Source: M3007 sp041741155 (lineage in GTDB: Bacteria > Bacteroidota > Bacteroidia > Chitinophagales > Saprospiraceae). From it: a stretch of DNA of 64,000 bases. Under the pieces are notes generated by a model. That model made no database searches and was not told where the DNA came from. It was given only the letters and a program-made list of their open reading frames with translations. The stretch is taken from contig JBGSKO010000178.1 of the NCBI GenBank assembly GCA_041741155.1, positions 1 to 64,000 of the forward strand, in the 5' to 3' direction. The translations under genes were made by a program, and so were the position numbers. Below, piece after piece: positions 16,984 through 26,046 of this stretch; position 1 is the first letter of the stretch; each line of letters opens with the position of its first letter.

Positions 16984-18279
16984 ATGTATCAACAACTTAA
17001 AAACAAAAAAAAGACGCTTGCTGTCGTGGGCCTGGGATATGTAGGGCTGCCCATTGCGTTAGCTTTTGCCCGAAAATTTCGAGTTATCGGTTTTGACATC
17101 AGCAAAGACCGGATTGCGGCCATGCAGGCCCGGCAGGACCCTTCGCAGGAATTGGAGTCAGAAGCCTTTGAGGGCGCTGATATCCAATTTACGGCTAATC
17201 CGGACGATCTGAAGGCTGCCAATTTTTTTATAGTAGCCGTGCCGACCGATGTGGATGCGCACAAAGTACCCGACCTTACTCCGTTGAAAAAATCCTCGAC
17301 TACGGTTGGGCGCGCCTTGAAACCCGGCGATTATGTGGTTTATGAAAGCACGGTGTACCCCGGTTGCACCGAGGAAGATTGCCAACCCATTTTGGAAGCT
17401 GAAAGTGGCTTAGTTGCCGGACGGGATTTCAAAGTTGGTTACTCGCCGGAGCGTATCTCGCCGGGAGATAAGACCCGCACGGTCACCGATATTTTGAAAA
17501 TAGTGGCCGGCTGCGACGCGGATGCTCTGGAAAATATCGCCCAGATTTACGGCGAGATCATCAAGGCCGGCGTGTACAAAGCCTCCACGATCAAGGTAGC
17601 TGAGGCCGCCAAGGTGATTGAAAATACCCAGCGCGACCTCAATATTTCTCTCGTGAATGAATTGGCGATCATTTTTGACCGCATGGATATTGATACCCAC
17701 GAGGTGCTGGCTGCGGCAGGTACCAAGTGGAATTTTATACCCTACTCACCCGGATTGGTGGGTGGACACTGTATCGGTGTGGACCCGTACTACCTGCTGC
17801 ACAAGTCCAAACAAATGGGCTACGACCCGCAGGTTATTCTCAGCGGCAGACGGGTAAACGACGGTATGCCGGCATTCGTGGCAAAACGCCTGGTACAGCT
17901 GCTCACGCAAAAAGGAAAAAACCTGTCCAACTGTAAAGTCCTGGTTATGGGGATTACCTTCAAGGAAAACGTGGCTGATATTCGCAACTCCAAAGTGGCT
18001 GATGTCGTGCGGGAATTGATGGATTACTCGATCTATGTTCACATCCACGATCCGTATGCGTCGCCCAATGAAGTGGCACATGAGTACCGGCTAACGTTAC
18101 AGGACGAGATATCCAACGGCTACGATGCGGTGATGCTGGCAGTGGCTCACAACGAATACAAAGCGTTTGATGCGGCCTTTTTTACTAAAATCATGAAGGA
18201 TGATCCGATTCTGGTGGATATCAAAGCCCTGTACAAACGGGAAGATATGGAGCCGAGTTTGACCTATTGGAGGCTGTAA
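16984..18279 (+). CDS. UDP-N-acetylhexosamine dehydrogenase (WbpA/TviB type)
   Basis: A 431-residue nucleotide-sugar dehydrogenase. Rossmann motif GLGYVGLPIALAFARKF lies at about residues 17-33. The central helical linker contains EAAKVIENTQRDLNISLVNE. The catalytic Cys is near residue 262 in PGLVGGHCIGVDPYYL, and GITFKENVADIRNSKV is in the C-terminal domain. Members oxidise UDP-GlcNAc or UDP-GalNAc to the uronic acid with two NAD+. The aminotransferase gene just upstream suggests a pathway to amino-uronic acid sugars; which hexosamine is used cannot be read from sequence. Confidence 0.93.
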   Translation: MYQQLKNKKKTLAVVGLGYVGLPIALAFARKFRVIGFDISKDRIAAMQARQDPSQELESEAFEGADIQFTANPDDLKAANFFIVAVPTDVDAHKVPDLTPLKKSSTTVGRALKPGDYVVYESTVYPGCTEEDCQPILEAESGLVAGRDFKVGYSPERISPGDKTRTVTDILKIVAGCDADALENIAQIYGEIIKAGVYKASTIKVAEAAKVIENTQRDLNISLVNELAIIFDRMDIDTHEVLAAAGTKWNFIPYSPGLVGGHCIGVDPYYLLHKSKQMGYDPQVILSGRRVNDGMPAFVAKRLVQLLTQKGKNLSNCKVLVMGITFKENVADIRNSKVADVVRELMDYSIYVHIHDPYASPNEVAHEYRLTLQDEISNGYDAVMLAVAHNEYKAFDAAFFTKIMKDDPILVDIKALYKREDMEPSLTYWRL

Positions 18280-18351
18280 ACGTATCAGTAAAAAGTCAAA
18301 ATGTAACTGTTTAGGGGCCGGTCTTCTCAACAGATTTCAAGCGATAGGAAT

Positions 18352-19098
18352 ATGCGACAATTTTTTTCAAAACTGTTTTCCAGCACCAGCATGACGGATT
18401 TTTCGGTGCTGGGCACGGATATGCACAGCCACCTGCTTCCCGGTTTGGATGATGGCGTGCCCACGCTGGACGAGGCGCTGGAAGTCATTGAGTCGCTCGG
18501 ACGGCTCGGTTATCGGCGCCTGGTTACGACTCCGCACGTGATGTGGGAGCGGTACCAAAACACAACAGCAATTATTCAGGACAAACTGCGCATCGTTCAG
18601 GAAGCCGTGCAGAAGGCAGGCATACCGGTGGAAATCAGCGCTGCTGCGGAATACATGATGGACGATCATTTTGCTGAATTACTGAGGCAGGATGACTTTC
18701 TAACACTGGATCAGGAGCGCCACGTGTTGGTGGAGATGTCGTTCCTGCACCCGCCCCTTGCCTTGCAGCAATACTTGTTTGATTTGCAGAAACTGGGCTA
18801 CAAGCCTGTGCTGGCGCACCCGGAACGGTATCCATTTTACCACCTCAAACTGGATGAATACCAGGCGCTCAAGGATGCCGGATGTAGTTTTCAGGTGAAC
18901 ATCCTGTCTATCACCGGTCACTATGGCCCCGATGTGCAACAATCGGCGCAACTTTTGCTACGGCACGGTATGGTGAACTACCTCGGTACCGATGCCCACC
19001 GCATCCGCCACGCCCACACCCTGCACGCCGCCCTGCGAAGCGGACATATGGAAAAAACACTTGCCAAAAACCGCTTTTCAAACGCCGAACTCGCATAA
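18352..19098 (+). CDS. CpsB/YwqE-type tyrosine-protein phosphatase (PHP fold)
   Basis: A 248-residue PHP-superfamily protein with metal-binding motifs DMHSHLLPGLDDG (about residues 24-36), TTPHVM, a later conserved Glu in SAAAEYMMDDH, LAHPERYPFY and LGTDAHR. This is the CpsB/CapC pattern of manganese-dependent phosphatases that dephosphorylate bacterial tyrosine kinases. The likely target is the Wzc-like kinase encoded three kilobases downstream, which would control chain length or export. The start ATG 18352 is the first in frame; a second ATG lies 13 codons later. Confidence 0.9.
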   Translation: MRQFFSKLFSSTSMTDFSVLGTDMHSHLLPGLDDGVPTLDEALEVIESLGRLGYRRLVTTPHVMWERYQNTTAIIQDKLRIVQEAVQKAGIPVEISAAAEYMMDDHFAELLRQDDFLTLDQERHVLVEMSFLHPPLALQQYLFDLQKLGYKPVLAHPERYPFYHLKLDEYQALKDAGCSFQVNILSITGHYGPDVQQSAQLLLRHGMVNYLGTDAHRIRHAHTLHAALRSGHMEKTLAKNRFSNAELA

Positions 19099-19139
19099 GC
19101 TTTTAGTGCCACAGAGTCCTCTCAGAGGGGACACCTCAA

Positions 19140-19185
19140 AACCTTCTAACCCTCCAACCAGAAACCTTCCAACCTAATTACTTCC
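19140..19185 (+). repeat. 15-bp-type repeats abutting the Wza-like gene
   Basis: One exact AACCAGAAACCTTCC unit (19156-19170) is preceded by a related 16-bp word and followed by AACCTAATTACTTCC, which ends directly at ATG 19186. The same words form the five-copy array at 16894-16968. The hairpin-forming sequence GTCCTCTCAGAGGGGAC lies just upstream. Confidence 0.7.
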
Positions 19186-19959
19186 ATGAAATATCTTTCC
19201 ATTCCGCTTTCCCTTTTTGTGCTCTTGCTCAGCCAAAGCGCCTGTATTCAGCACCAGCAATTGGTCAATTTTGACATAGGGCCTTCTTTTGACAGCTTGC
19301 AAACACCGGTTCAGCCACCGGCACTTCGAATCCAGCATGACGACTTGCTGGCAATTAGCTTGCTTAGTCAAACCGCCGACCCCAAAGTCACAGCGCCATT
19401 TCAAGCCGCTGCAGCGCAGGGCGGAGCAGGCCCTACCGAACCGCAATACCTGGTAGATGTTAATGGTGAGGTAAATATGCCGCTTGCCGGCAAAATACCC
19501 GTCGCAGGACTCACTACACAGCAGGCGCGGGACACCATCTCGGAGCGGCTGTCCAGGTTTCTGAAAAATCCGATTATCAATGTCCGGCTGTCCAATTTCC
19601 GCTTTTCTGTATTGGGAGAGGTCAACAAAGCCGGTACATACAATGTCGCGTATGAGCGGGTCACGATCCTCGAAGCCCTCGGTCAGGCAGGTGATGTGGG
19701 TAAGTATGGCAACCGCGACAATATTCTTGTTATTCGCCAAACCGATGGGCAGCGCCGCTATGGACGCATTAACCTGCACCAGCGCGATGTATTCGCATCA
19801 CCGTTTTTCTATCTGGAACAAGGAGATATTATTTACGTCGAACCGCTTAAAGCCAAAGTGGGCGACACTGCAGATGGCACTACCAAGTACCTCCAATGGG
19901 CGCTGCCGATCGTGTCTGCGCTGGGTTTGTTGGTGACGTTGTTTACGATTCAGAAGTGA
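19186..19959 (+). CDS. Wza-like polysaccharide export lipoprotein (first copy)
   Basis: A 257-residue lipoprotein with lipobox SQSAC near residue 20. It has a poly-export (PES) domain (VNMPLAGKIPVAGLTTQQARD), an SLBB domain (FSVLGEVNKAGTYNVAYERV), and a C-terminal membrane helix (WALPIVSALGLLVTLFTI). It is expected to form the outer-membrane exit channel for the polysaccharide with the Wzc-like protein. It is clearly paralogous to the lipoprotein at 20679: both share the ITILEALG, GDV/GDLxxYxNR, RINLHQRDVF/RLNLLSSDIF and IVYIEPxKAK blocks. The two copies are split by the small-protein/HNH cassette. Confidence 0.92.
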   Translation: MKYLSIPLSLFVLLLSQSACIQHQQLVNFDIGPSFDSLQTPVQPPALRIQHDDLLAISLLSQTADPKVTAPFQAAAAQGGAGPTEPQYLVDVNGEVNMPLAGKIPVAGLTTQQARDTISERLSRFLKNPIINVRLSNFRFSVLGEVNKAGTYNVAYERVTILEALGQAGDVGKYGNRDNILVIRQTDGQRRYGRINLHQRDVFASPFFYLEQGDIIYVEPLKAKVGDTADGTTKYLQWALPIVSALGLLVTLFTIQK

Positions 19960-19965
19960 GTGTTG

Positions 19966-19973
19966 TACTTTTG
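19966..19973 (+). promoter_or_regulatory. -7 element (TACTTTTG) inside the polysaccharide locus
   Basis: A full TAnnTTTG match 21 bp before the ATG at 19995. It suggests that the small-protein/HNH pair has its own promoter although it sits in a co-directional operon. Confidence 0.55.
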
Positions 19974-19994
19974 TAGCCAAGAAATACTGCTATC

Positions 19995-20231
19995 ATGCTC
20001 AAATTAGCGCTCTACGATGAAATTGCCGATTTTTTGGCAAAAGCTGCTCCGGCAAAAATTCTGGCTTTCCGGCCTTCTGATTCTGCACAAGCACGTTTTG
20101 AGGAGTTGATCTGGAAAAAAAAGGAGGGGAGCATTCTGCCACGCGAACAAGAAGAGTTGGATCATTTTCTGATGTTGGAGCATATTTTCAGATTGGCCAA
20201 AGCCCGCGCCGCAGCAGAATTAGATGCATGA
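19995..20231 (+). CDS. Small acidic protein paired with an HNH nuclease
   Basis: A 78-residue soluble protein, helical in appearance, with a central ELIWKKKEGSILPREQEELDHF segment and a C-terminal RLAKARAAAELDA. I recall similar short proteins directly before HNH nuclease genes in Bacteroidota and cyanobacteria, usually with the same middle pattern of charged residues and a RLAKARA tail. Its gene overlaps the HNH gene by 4 bp (ATGA), so they are translationally coupled. It could be an antitoxin or partner of the nuclease; this is inference. It has its own promoter element. Confidence 0.75.
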   Translation: MLKLALYDEIADFLAKAAPAKILAFRPSDSAQARFEELIWKKKEGSILPREQEELDHFLMLEHIFRLAKARAAAELDA

Positions 20232-20641
20232 GCCGCTATATTTCTGACGCATTGCGAAAACAAGTGGCCGAACGGGCCAGCAATTGCTGTGAATACTGTA
20301 AGTTCCCGATGCGCTACTCTTTTTTCCCATTTCATATAGATCACATTGTGAGCCTTCGACACGGGGGCACAACGATATTGGAGAATTTGGCTTTCGCTTG
20401 TGGTTTTTGCAACACAAACAAAGGGGGTGATTTGGGTACTTTTTTGGATACACCCAGACGGCTTATACCCTTTTTCAACCCGCGAGAGGATAATTGGCAT
20501 GAGCACTTTGAATTTGAGCGTGCAGCAATAATTGCAAAGACAGAAGTTGGTGCAGCTACTATCAAAATTTTTGAACTTAATGCCTTAGACAGACTCATGG
20601 AACGACAGATACTCGTTGACGCTGGGCTATACCCATTATAG
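20228..20641 (+). CDS. HNH endonuclease
   Basis: A 137-residue protein with a complete HNH fold. A zinc-knuckle pair CEYC (about residues 20-23) and CGFC, the DNA-cleavage segment HIDHIVSLRHGG, then ENLAFACGFCNTNKGGDLG. The C-terminal half (PFFNPREDNWHEHFEFERAAI) is shared by stand-alone HNH proteins of this type. It probably cleaves DNA in the cytoplasm. With the 78-residue partner it forms a two-gene cassette inserted between two paralogous Wza-like genes. The surrounding genes have no use for a nuclease, which points to lateral insertion. Confidence 0.9.
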   Translation: MSRYISDALRKQVAERASNCCEYCKFPMRYSFFPFHIDHIVSLRHGGTTILENLAFACGFCNTNKGGDLGTFLDTPRRLIPFFNPREDNWHEHFEFERAAIIAKTEVGAATIKIFELNALDRLMERQILVDAGLYPL

Positions 20642-20678
20642 CAAAATCCAGTTTTGTACTCAAGAATATTACCATCTC

Positions 20679-21461
20679 ATGAAGACCAACAACGTTATTG
20701 CTACACTTTTTGCAGTTGCAATCTCCCTCAGCAGCTGTATCCCCCACAAGGATCTCGTTTCTTTCCGCGATGCGCAGTTTCCAACCGGGTCGAATACCAT
20801 TGCTAACTTTGTGGAGGTCACGGCACAGCCCGGAGATATCCTGCATATCACGGTGCATAGTTTCGATCTTGAAGCGGCTAAACCGTTCAACCTCCAGGAA
20901 CCCGCCCCGAACATGATGGGCGTGCAAAATACCCAGACCCTCGAACTCTTTCTCGGATACCCGGTGAATGCCGATGGCAATATTGATTTCCCGGTCCTCG
21001 GTACCGTGCAGGTAGTTGGGTTAACCTTGCCGCAAATTCGCCAAAAATTGATGGAACTGCTCCGCACCTACCTCACGGATGCCGTAGTGGGGGTGCGGTT
21101 CCTGAATTTCCGATTCACCATTCTCGGCGAAGTTACACACCCCGGCACATACACCGTTTCTACGCCCCGTATCACCATTCTCGAGGCATTAGGACGGGTA
21201 GGCGACCTTACTCCTTATGCCAACCGATCGAACATCCTGCACATTCGGGAACGCAACGGCCAACGCACCTATACCCGCCTGAATCTGCTTTCGAGCGACA
21301 TTTTTTCATCGCCTTATTATTACCTGCAACAAAACGATATTGTTTATATAGAACCCAATAAAGCCAAATCCGCCTCCGTGGCCGATCCTGCTACCCGCGC
21401 ACTCGCTTATGTCACGGGTGGAATATCGGTGATTACGCTGTTGTTGGCGTTGTTTAAATAA
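20679..21461 (+). CDS. Wza-like polysaccharide export lipoprotein (second copy)
   Basis: A 260-residue lipoprotein from ATG 20679, chosen because the signal peptide and lipobox (SLSSC, about residue 19) follow it directly; the longer open frame upstream overlaps the HNH gene. It has a PES domain (NIDFPVLGTVQVVGLTLPQI), an SLBB domain (FTILGEVTHPGTYTVSTPRI) and a C-terminal helix (YVTGGISVITLLLALF). Same architecture as the copy at 19186 but only moderately similar, so the duplication is old. The Wzc-like gene follows 26 bp later. It may be the channel partner of Wzc, with the first copy serving another complex. Confidence 0.92.
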   Translation: MKTNNVIATLFAVAISLSSCIPHKDLVSFRDAQFPTGSNTIANFVEVTAQPGDILHITVHSFDLEAAKPFNLQEPAPNMMGVQNTQTLELFLGYPVNADGNIDFPVLGTVQVVGLTLPQIRQKLMELLRTYLTDAVVGVRFLNFRFTILGEVTHPGTYTVSTPRITILEALGRVGDLTPYANRSNILHIRERNGQRTYTRLNLLSSDIFSSPYYYLQQNDIVYIEPNKAKSASVADPATRALAYVTGGISVITLLLALFK

Positions 21462-21487
21462 GCACCCCGAGCCCTCCAACTAAAAAA

Positions 21488-23788
21488 ATGCCCCACTCCC
21501 TTCCCGAGCATCCCTTTGACTGGCGCGCCTTTCTGTACCGGCTGTTGCGCAACTGGTACTGGTTTGTCCTGGCATTTGCCGTGAGTATTGCCTTGGCGTG
21601 GACCTATCTGCGGTATGCCGTCCCGATTTATCAGGTCTCCGGCACTATTTTGATTCAAAGTGAAAAAAACCAGCGGGCACTGACGGAGGCGTTTATCACA
21701 GAGAAACTGGGATTGGAGACCAACTTCGAAATCGAAGACGAGATTCAGTTGCTCAAATCCCGCAGTTTAATGCGCCGCGTAGTGGACACGCTGGGTATTC
21801 ACGTGCAGTATTTTTCCGAAGGGCGCGTCAAGACCTCGGAAGTATATCCGTACGAAGATCAGGAGCTGGCCATTGAACTGCGGAAGGCCGAGCCGGGAAA
21901 ATTGGCATACGGTGCGCAACTGCGCATCGAGCCGTTGCCCGGGACGCCGGGAGCATTCGTCGTTGTGCAGGAAGGAGGCGATACCCTGCACCGGCGCTTT
22001 GGCGAAACGTTTCTGGTGGGTTCGGTGGAGTACCTGATCGCCTTGAACGATTCTACATTTCACCAATCGGGTGTGCCGCATATTATCCGGATCAGCAATC
22101 CCGAATCAGTAGCCCAGGGCTATGCCGCCAATCTTTCTGTACAGCAGATTGGCCGATCCAATGTATTATCCATAAGCCTGGTGGATCCTATTCCGGATAA
22201 AGCCAGAAATATTCTGAATACACTCGCCGACGTATATGGGCAGTCTATCATAGAGGACAAAAACAAGGTGGGTATGCAGACCCTGCGGTTTATTGACGAG
22301 CGTCTGCGGTTTGTAGCAGAGGAACTCTATGGGGTGGAAAAAGAAGTGGAGCAGTTCAAACGCGGGCGCAACCTGCCGGTGGCGCTGCCCGTACAGGCTC
22401 AGGCATTTTTGACCGAAATAACCAATAAAGACCAGGTTTTGGCCGAACTCGATATGCGGCAAAGCCTTCTGTTGAGTATCGAGCAGTTTTTTGCTGCCGA
22501 CACCAACTACCTCAAACCGCTTCCTGTAGCCTCCGAGATTATCAGTGGCGAACTGGCGGCGGTGGTCAAAAACTACAATGAACTGGCCGTGCGCCGGCGC
22601 AATCTGCTCGACAGTGCCACGCCGGACAACCCGGCAGCGCGCAGCGGCATCCGGCTGCTGGATGAGTTGCGCCAGAGTATCCTGCTGAGTGTAGGTACTT
22701 TGCGCCGGGAGACCGCCGACCGGCAGCGCCAGATGCGCGCGCAGATTACCCCTCTCGAAACACAAATGGAGCTTATGCCCCGCAATGAGCGTGAGCTTAT
22801 CCAGATCATGCGCCAACAACAGATCAAGGAAAACCTGTTTCTGTTTCTGCTCCAAAAACGCGAGGAAACGGCGTTGTCGGTGGCTGCTCAGGTCGGCAAC
22901 TCCCGGGTGATAGACCGCGCCGCCAACGCCGGCCTTATTGCTCCCAAAAGGCTGCAAACCTATCTGTTCGCCGGACTGGCCGGACTGATCCTGCCCGCGC
23001 TGTTTTTCTATCTGCTGACGTTGTTTCGCAATACCTTGGACTCGGAAGCCGACCTGAAACAGCTCACAACCATTCCGTTTCTCGGCAGCATTGCACTGCG
23101 GGGCAAAAAAGACCCAGTCGTTGTGCGTCCCGGCAGCCGCTCGGCTATTTCGGAGATGTTTCGGCTGCTGCGCACCAACCTGCAGTTTGTACTCGGCGAC
23201 GAAAAATCGCCCGTCGTGCTGGTTACCTCCGGCGTAAGTGGCGAGGGCAAAACCTTTATTTCCGCCAACCTTGGCATGACGATGGCTCTGTCGGGCAAAC
23301 GCACGGTGGTTATCGGACTTGATCTGCGCAAACCCAAACTCGGGCAGTATCTCGGCGACGACGCTCCGGCACACGGCATCACCCACTATCTGATCGGGCA
23401 GGCCGACGCCGACTCCATTATTGTGCAAAGTCCACTATCGGAGCACCTGTTCTATATTCCCACTGGTCCGCTGCCGCCCAATCCCGCCGAGCTTATCCTG
23501 AACGGCAAACTTGAAACGCTCTTCCAGGAGCTTCGCCAACGCTTCGACTTCATCGTGGTGGATACGGCGCCTGTCGGCCTCGTGGCCGACGCCATGCTGC
23601 TCACGCCCTTCGTGAGCGCTACCCTCTGTGTGGCCCGCGTCGGCAGGACGGATAAAAACCTGGTGCGTTTTGTGGATCAACTGAACCGCGAGGGCAAACT
23701 GCGCCACCCGGCATTTGTATTGAATGGTGTGAAAAAAGGGAAGGGTTATGGCGGGTATGGATATGGGTACGGGTATTATCAGGAGTGA
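21488..23788 (+). CDS. Wzc-like polysaccharide co-polymerase and BY-kinase
   Basis: A 766-residue protein with a Wzz domain flanked by two membrane helices (about residues 18-37 and 493-512), a long periplasmic coiled-coil part, and a GNVR-like segment (MPRNERELIQIMRQQQIKENLFLFLLQ). A cytoplasmic bacterial tyrosine kinase follows: Walker A SGVSGEGKT (about 580), Walker A' VIGLDLRKPKL (about 609), Walker B FIVVDTAP (about 690). The C-terminus is a Tyr cluster, GYGGYGYGYGYYQE, the autophosphorylation tail. It controls chain length and export together with Wza and Wzy and is probably reversed by the phosphatase at 18352. Confidence 0.94.
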   Translation: MPHSLPEHPFDWRAFLYRLLRNWYWFVLAFAVSIALAWTYLRYAVPIYQVSGTILIQSEKNQRALTEAFITEKLGLETNFEIEDEIQLLKSRSLMRRVVDTLGIHVQYFSEGRVKTSEVYPYEDQELAIELRKAEPGKLAYGAQLRIEPLPGTPGAFVVVQEGGDTLHRRFGETFLVGSVEYLIALNDSTFHQSGVPHIIRISNPESVAQGYAANLSVQQIGRSNVLSISLVDPIPDKARNILNTLADVYGQSIIEDKNKVGMQTLRFIDERLRFVAEELYGVEKEVEQFKRGRNLPVALPVQAQAFLTEITNKDQVLAELDMRQSLLLSIEQFFAADTNYLKPLPVASEIISGELAAVVKNYNELAVRRRNLLDSATPDNPAARSGIRLLDELRQSILLSVGTLRRETADRQRQMRAQITPLETQMELMPRNERELIQIMRQQQIKENLFLFLLQKREETALSVAAQVGNSRVIDRAANAGLIAPKRLQTYLFAGLAGLILPALFFYLLTLFRNTLDSEADLKQLTTIPFLGSIALRGKKDPVVVRPGSRSAISEMFRLLRTNLQFVLGDEKSPVVLVTSGVSGEGKTFISANLGMTMALSGKRTVVIGLDLRKPKLGQYLGDDAPAHGITHYLIGQADADSIIVQSPLSEHLFYIPTGPLPPNPAELILNGKLETLFQELRQRFDFIVVDTAPVGLVADAMLLTPFVSATLCVARVGRTDKNLVRFVDQLNREGKLRHPAFVLNGVKKGKGYGGYGYGYGYYQE

Positions 23789-23792
23789 GGTG

Positions 23793-25115
23793 ATGAATAC
23801 TGGAAAACTTGGGAGCGACCGGAATAACGGTAAGACAAGAAATGCCCAACCGATGCTCATCCATGTAAAGAAATACGGACTTTTTCTCTCTTGGCAGATC
23901 GTGGTTGTTTTGCTAAATGCGGCATCGGGCTTTGTAGTCATCAGGGCCTTATCAAAAACGGATTACGCATATTACACCATTGTCCTTGCAGTATTGTCCA
24001 TGTTTGTAAGTGTCACCAGTGCAGGCATTGATCCCGCGCTATATGCCATTGGAGGAAAAATATGGAAAGACAAAGTACGCACAGGTATCTTGGTAAATAC
24101 GGCACTAAAGTTTCGTAGAAAGATATCGCTTGTTTTTTTGATTCCGTTGCTGGGTTACAGTATTTGGCAAATGCATCGAAACAATGCTCCAGATGAATAT
24201 GTATATATTTGTTTGATTCTTATGCTGATCGGAGGCGCATTCCAGATGCAAACGAGTATCCATACCTGCATACTCCGATTGAACAACAACGTACATGCCT
24301 TACAAAGGTCTGAACTGGCGTCAAGCGGGCTGAAATTCCTTGGAATAGCCTTACTGTATTTCATTGCTCCCTCGCTGCTCTTATTTTTGATACTAACTGT
24401 TTGGACGGTGTTTTTTCAGTATCACCTTGTCTCAAAACAAAGTCGTGTATTCGCGTTGCCTACAGCGCAGACGGATGACCTGATCATGCGAAAGATCGGC
24501 AACCTGTTCAAAGCAAACATCGTCAACACCATTTATTGGTCTTTTCAAGGGCAAGTATTGTTGTTTATTTGTGCCGTTTTTGGCACAACGGAAAACATTG
24601 GAGAGGTTGGGGCACTGGGACGTTTGGCGCTGTTGTTATCGCCGGTAGGGATGTTGGTCGCCAATTATCTGCACCCGGCTGCGGCAAAGGCCATAACCCC
24701 TCGCGAAATCTTGTTGAATGTCCTAAAGGCCTCCTTGTGGGTCGGCATACCTGCCTGCGCATTACTGCTCACTGCATTTTTTTTTCCTCAAGGCGTTTTG
24801 TGGATATTGGGGAAGGAATACTACGGCTTGGAGAACATGCTGTTCCTTTTTCTGTCTATCAGTTTCGTCAATGTATTCCAGAGTATAATTTCTGGTTTTT
24901 GCATCGCTCGCGGCTGGGTCAAATGGTACTTTCTGTACACACCACTTGTTATTGCGCTTCAAGTTATTCTGATCCTAACGTTGCAATTGAAAACTTTGCG
25001 AGACATTTTGGTCTTTCATGGCTTGGTTGAGGTTTTTACCTTGCTACTTATCGCTTGCTTTTTTTTAAATGGAATTATCCGATACAAAAACACCAAAGTT
25101 GGGAATCCTATCTGA
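23793..25115 (+). CDS. Wzx-type polysaccharide flippase
   Basis: A 440-residue polytopic protein with about 12 hydrophobic helices, a member of the MATE/polysaccharide-transporter-like group. The N-terminal pattern is ASGFVVIRALSKTDYAYYTI. ATG 23793 is preferred: it lies 4 bp after the kinase stop, preceded by purine-rich GGAGTGAGGTG. Another ATG at 23853 is possible. It would flip undecaprenyl-linked repeat units across the inner membrane. The DNA is visibly richer in A+T than the flanking kinase gene, common for Wzx and specificity genes and suggestive of transfer. Confidence 0.85.
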   Translation: MNTGKLGSDRNNGKTRNAQPMLIHVKKYGLFLSWQIVVVLLNAASGFVVIRALSKTDYAYYTIVLAVLSMFVSVTSAGIDPALYAIGGKIWKDKVRTGILVNTALKFRRKISLVFLIPLLGYSIWQMHRNNAPDEYVYICLILMLIGGAFQMQTSIHTCILRLNNNVHALQRSELASSGLKFLGIALLYFIAPSLLLFLILTVWTVFFQYHLVSKQSRVFALPTAQTDDLIMRKIGNLFKANIVNTIYWSFQGQVLLFICAVFGTTENIGEVGALGRLALLLSPVGMLVANYLHPAAAKAITPREILLNVLKASLWVGIPACALLLTAFFFPQGVLWILGKEYYGLENMLFLFLSISFVNVFQSIISGFCIARGWVKWYFLYTPLVIALQVILILTLQLKTLRDILVFHGLVEVFTLLLIACFFLNGIIRYKNTKVGNPI

Positions 25116-26046
25116 TGCCATACGTTGTCCTGCCTGTAATGCAGACAGGCTGACGCATTTGGAGGTTTTGCGACCATCTGATGTGTATGTAGGATATGCT
25201 TTGACGGATCACACATCGGCTGAACGTTTGGCCGCCAGTCTTCAGGTCGAGGCGTACCATGTTTACCAATGTCAACGCTGTGGTACGGAATCGGCGCACC
25301 CCCGGATAGCGCCATCGGAGGAGTGGTATAGTGTTTTATACCAAAACCTGAAGTTGTATCCGACAGACCGTTGGGAGTATGATTTTGTAGCAAGCCGGAT
25401 TTCTGTCGGTGACACGGTTGCCGATATTGGCTGTGGCGACGGACAATTCGTTCAAAAAGCCCTCTCGCTTGGCCTCAATGCGCGAGGATTTGACTTTTCG
25501 ACAGCAGCAATCGCAGCAGGGGTAGCAGGAGGATTGCCGCTCCAGATTTTAGACATTGGCGACATGGCGGCCATGCCCCAAGACTCTTATTCCGAAATTG
25601 TTTGTTTTCATCTTCTGGAGCATTTGTCTAATCCTGCCGATTTGTTTCAGGCAGCATCCAAGATCGGTTCGCCCAATGCCCGGCTGTGGATATCGGTACC
25701 TGGAGACCGGCGTCCCTCGCGTTTTTTTGGGGAACGCGATGTGCTGGATATGCCGCCGCACCACCTGACCCGCTGGACGCCGGAGGGACTTGAATGGCTG
25801 GGCAAGTCAACCAACTGGAAATTGACGGCACTCGAGTATGAGCCGGCAACGTTGAAGGAAAAGGTATGGCACTGTACTGTGCGTTCGCGGGCCTATCAGT
25901 CTATGAATGCCTGGATGTTTCATAGCATTTGGTTGGAGCGCTTTAGCAGGATTGTACTATTTCCGTTGGCTTTGATCAAGGCATTTGCCCTTAGAAACAA
26001 AATTACCGGGTTCAGTATGTTAGCCCAGTTTGAAAAATGCGATTAG
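25069..26046 (+). CDS. Class I SAM-dependent methyltransferase with N-terminal Zn-ribbon
   Basis: A 325-residue protein. A CPAC...CQRC pair (about residues 21-75) suggests a zinc-binding N-terminus. A class I methyltransferase core follows, with motif I VADIGCGDGQFVQKA and the post-motif LEHLSNPADLFQA. It resembles sugar C-methyltransferase-like proteins of polysaccharide loci. The start overlaps the flippase gene by 47 bp; no later ATG precedes the Cys pair, so the overlap is accepted. The sugar or lipid acceptor is unknown. Confidence 0.82.
   Translation: MELSDTKTPKLGILSDAIRCPACNADRLTHLEVLRPSDVYVGYALTDHTSAERLAASLQVEAYHVYQCQRCGTESAHPRIAPSEEWYSVLYQNLKLYPTDRWEYDFVASRISVGDTVADIGCGDGQFVQKALSLGLNARGFDFSTAAIAAGVAGGLPLQILDIGDMAAMPQDSYSEIVCFHLLEHLSNPADLFQAASKIGSPNARLWISVPGDRRPSRFFGERDVLDMPPHHLTRWTPEGLEWLGKSTNWKLTALEYEPATLKEKVWHCTVRSRAYQSMNAWMFHSIWLERFSRIVLFPLALIKAFALRNKITGFSMLAQFEKCD

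Noticed and set aside
22166..23428. 420-codon minus-strand frame inside the Wzc-like gene
   Set aside because: Shadow frame; the plus-strand protein has Walker motifs and a Tyr tail in the expected places.
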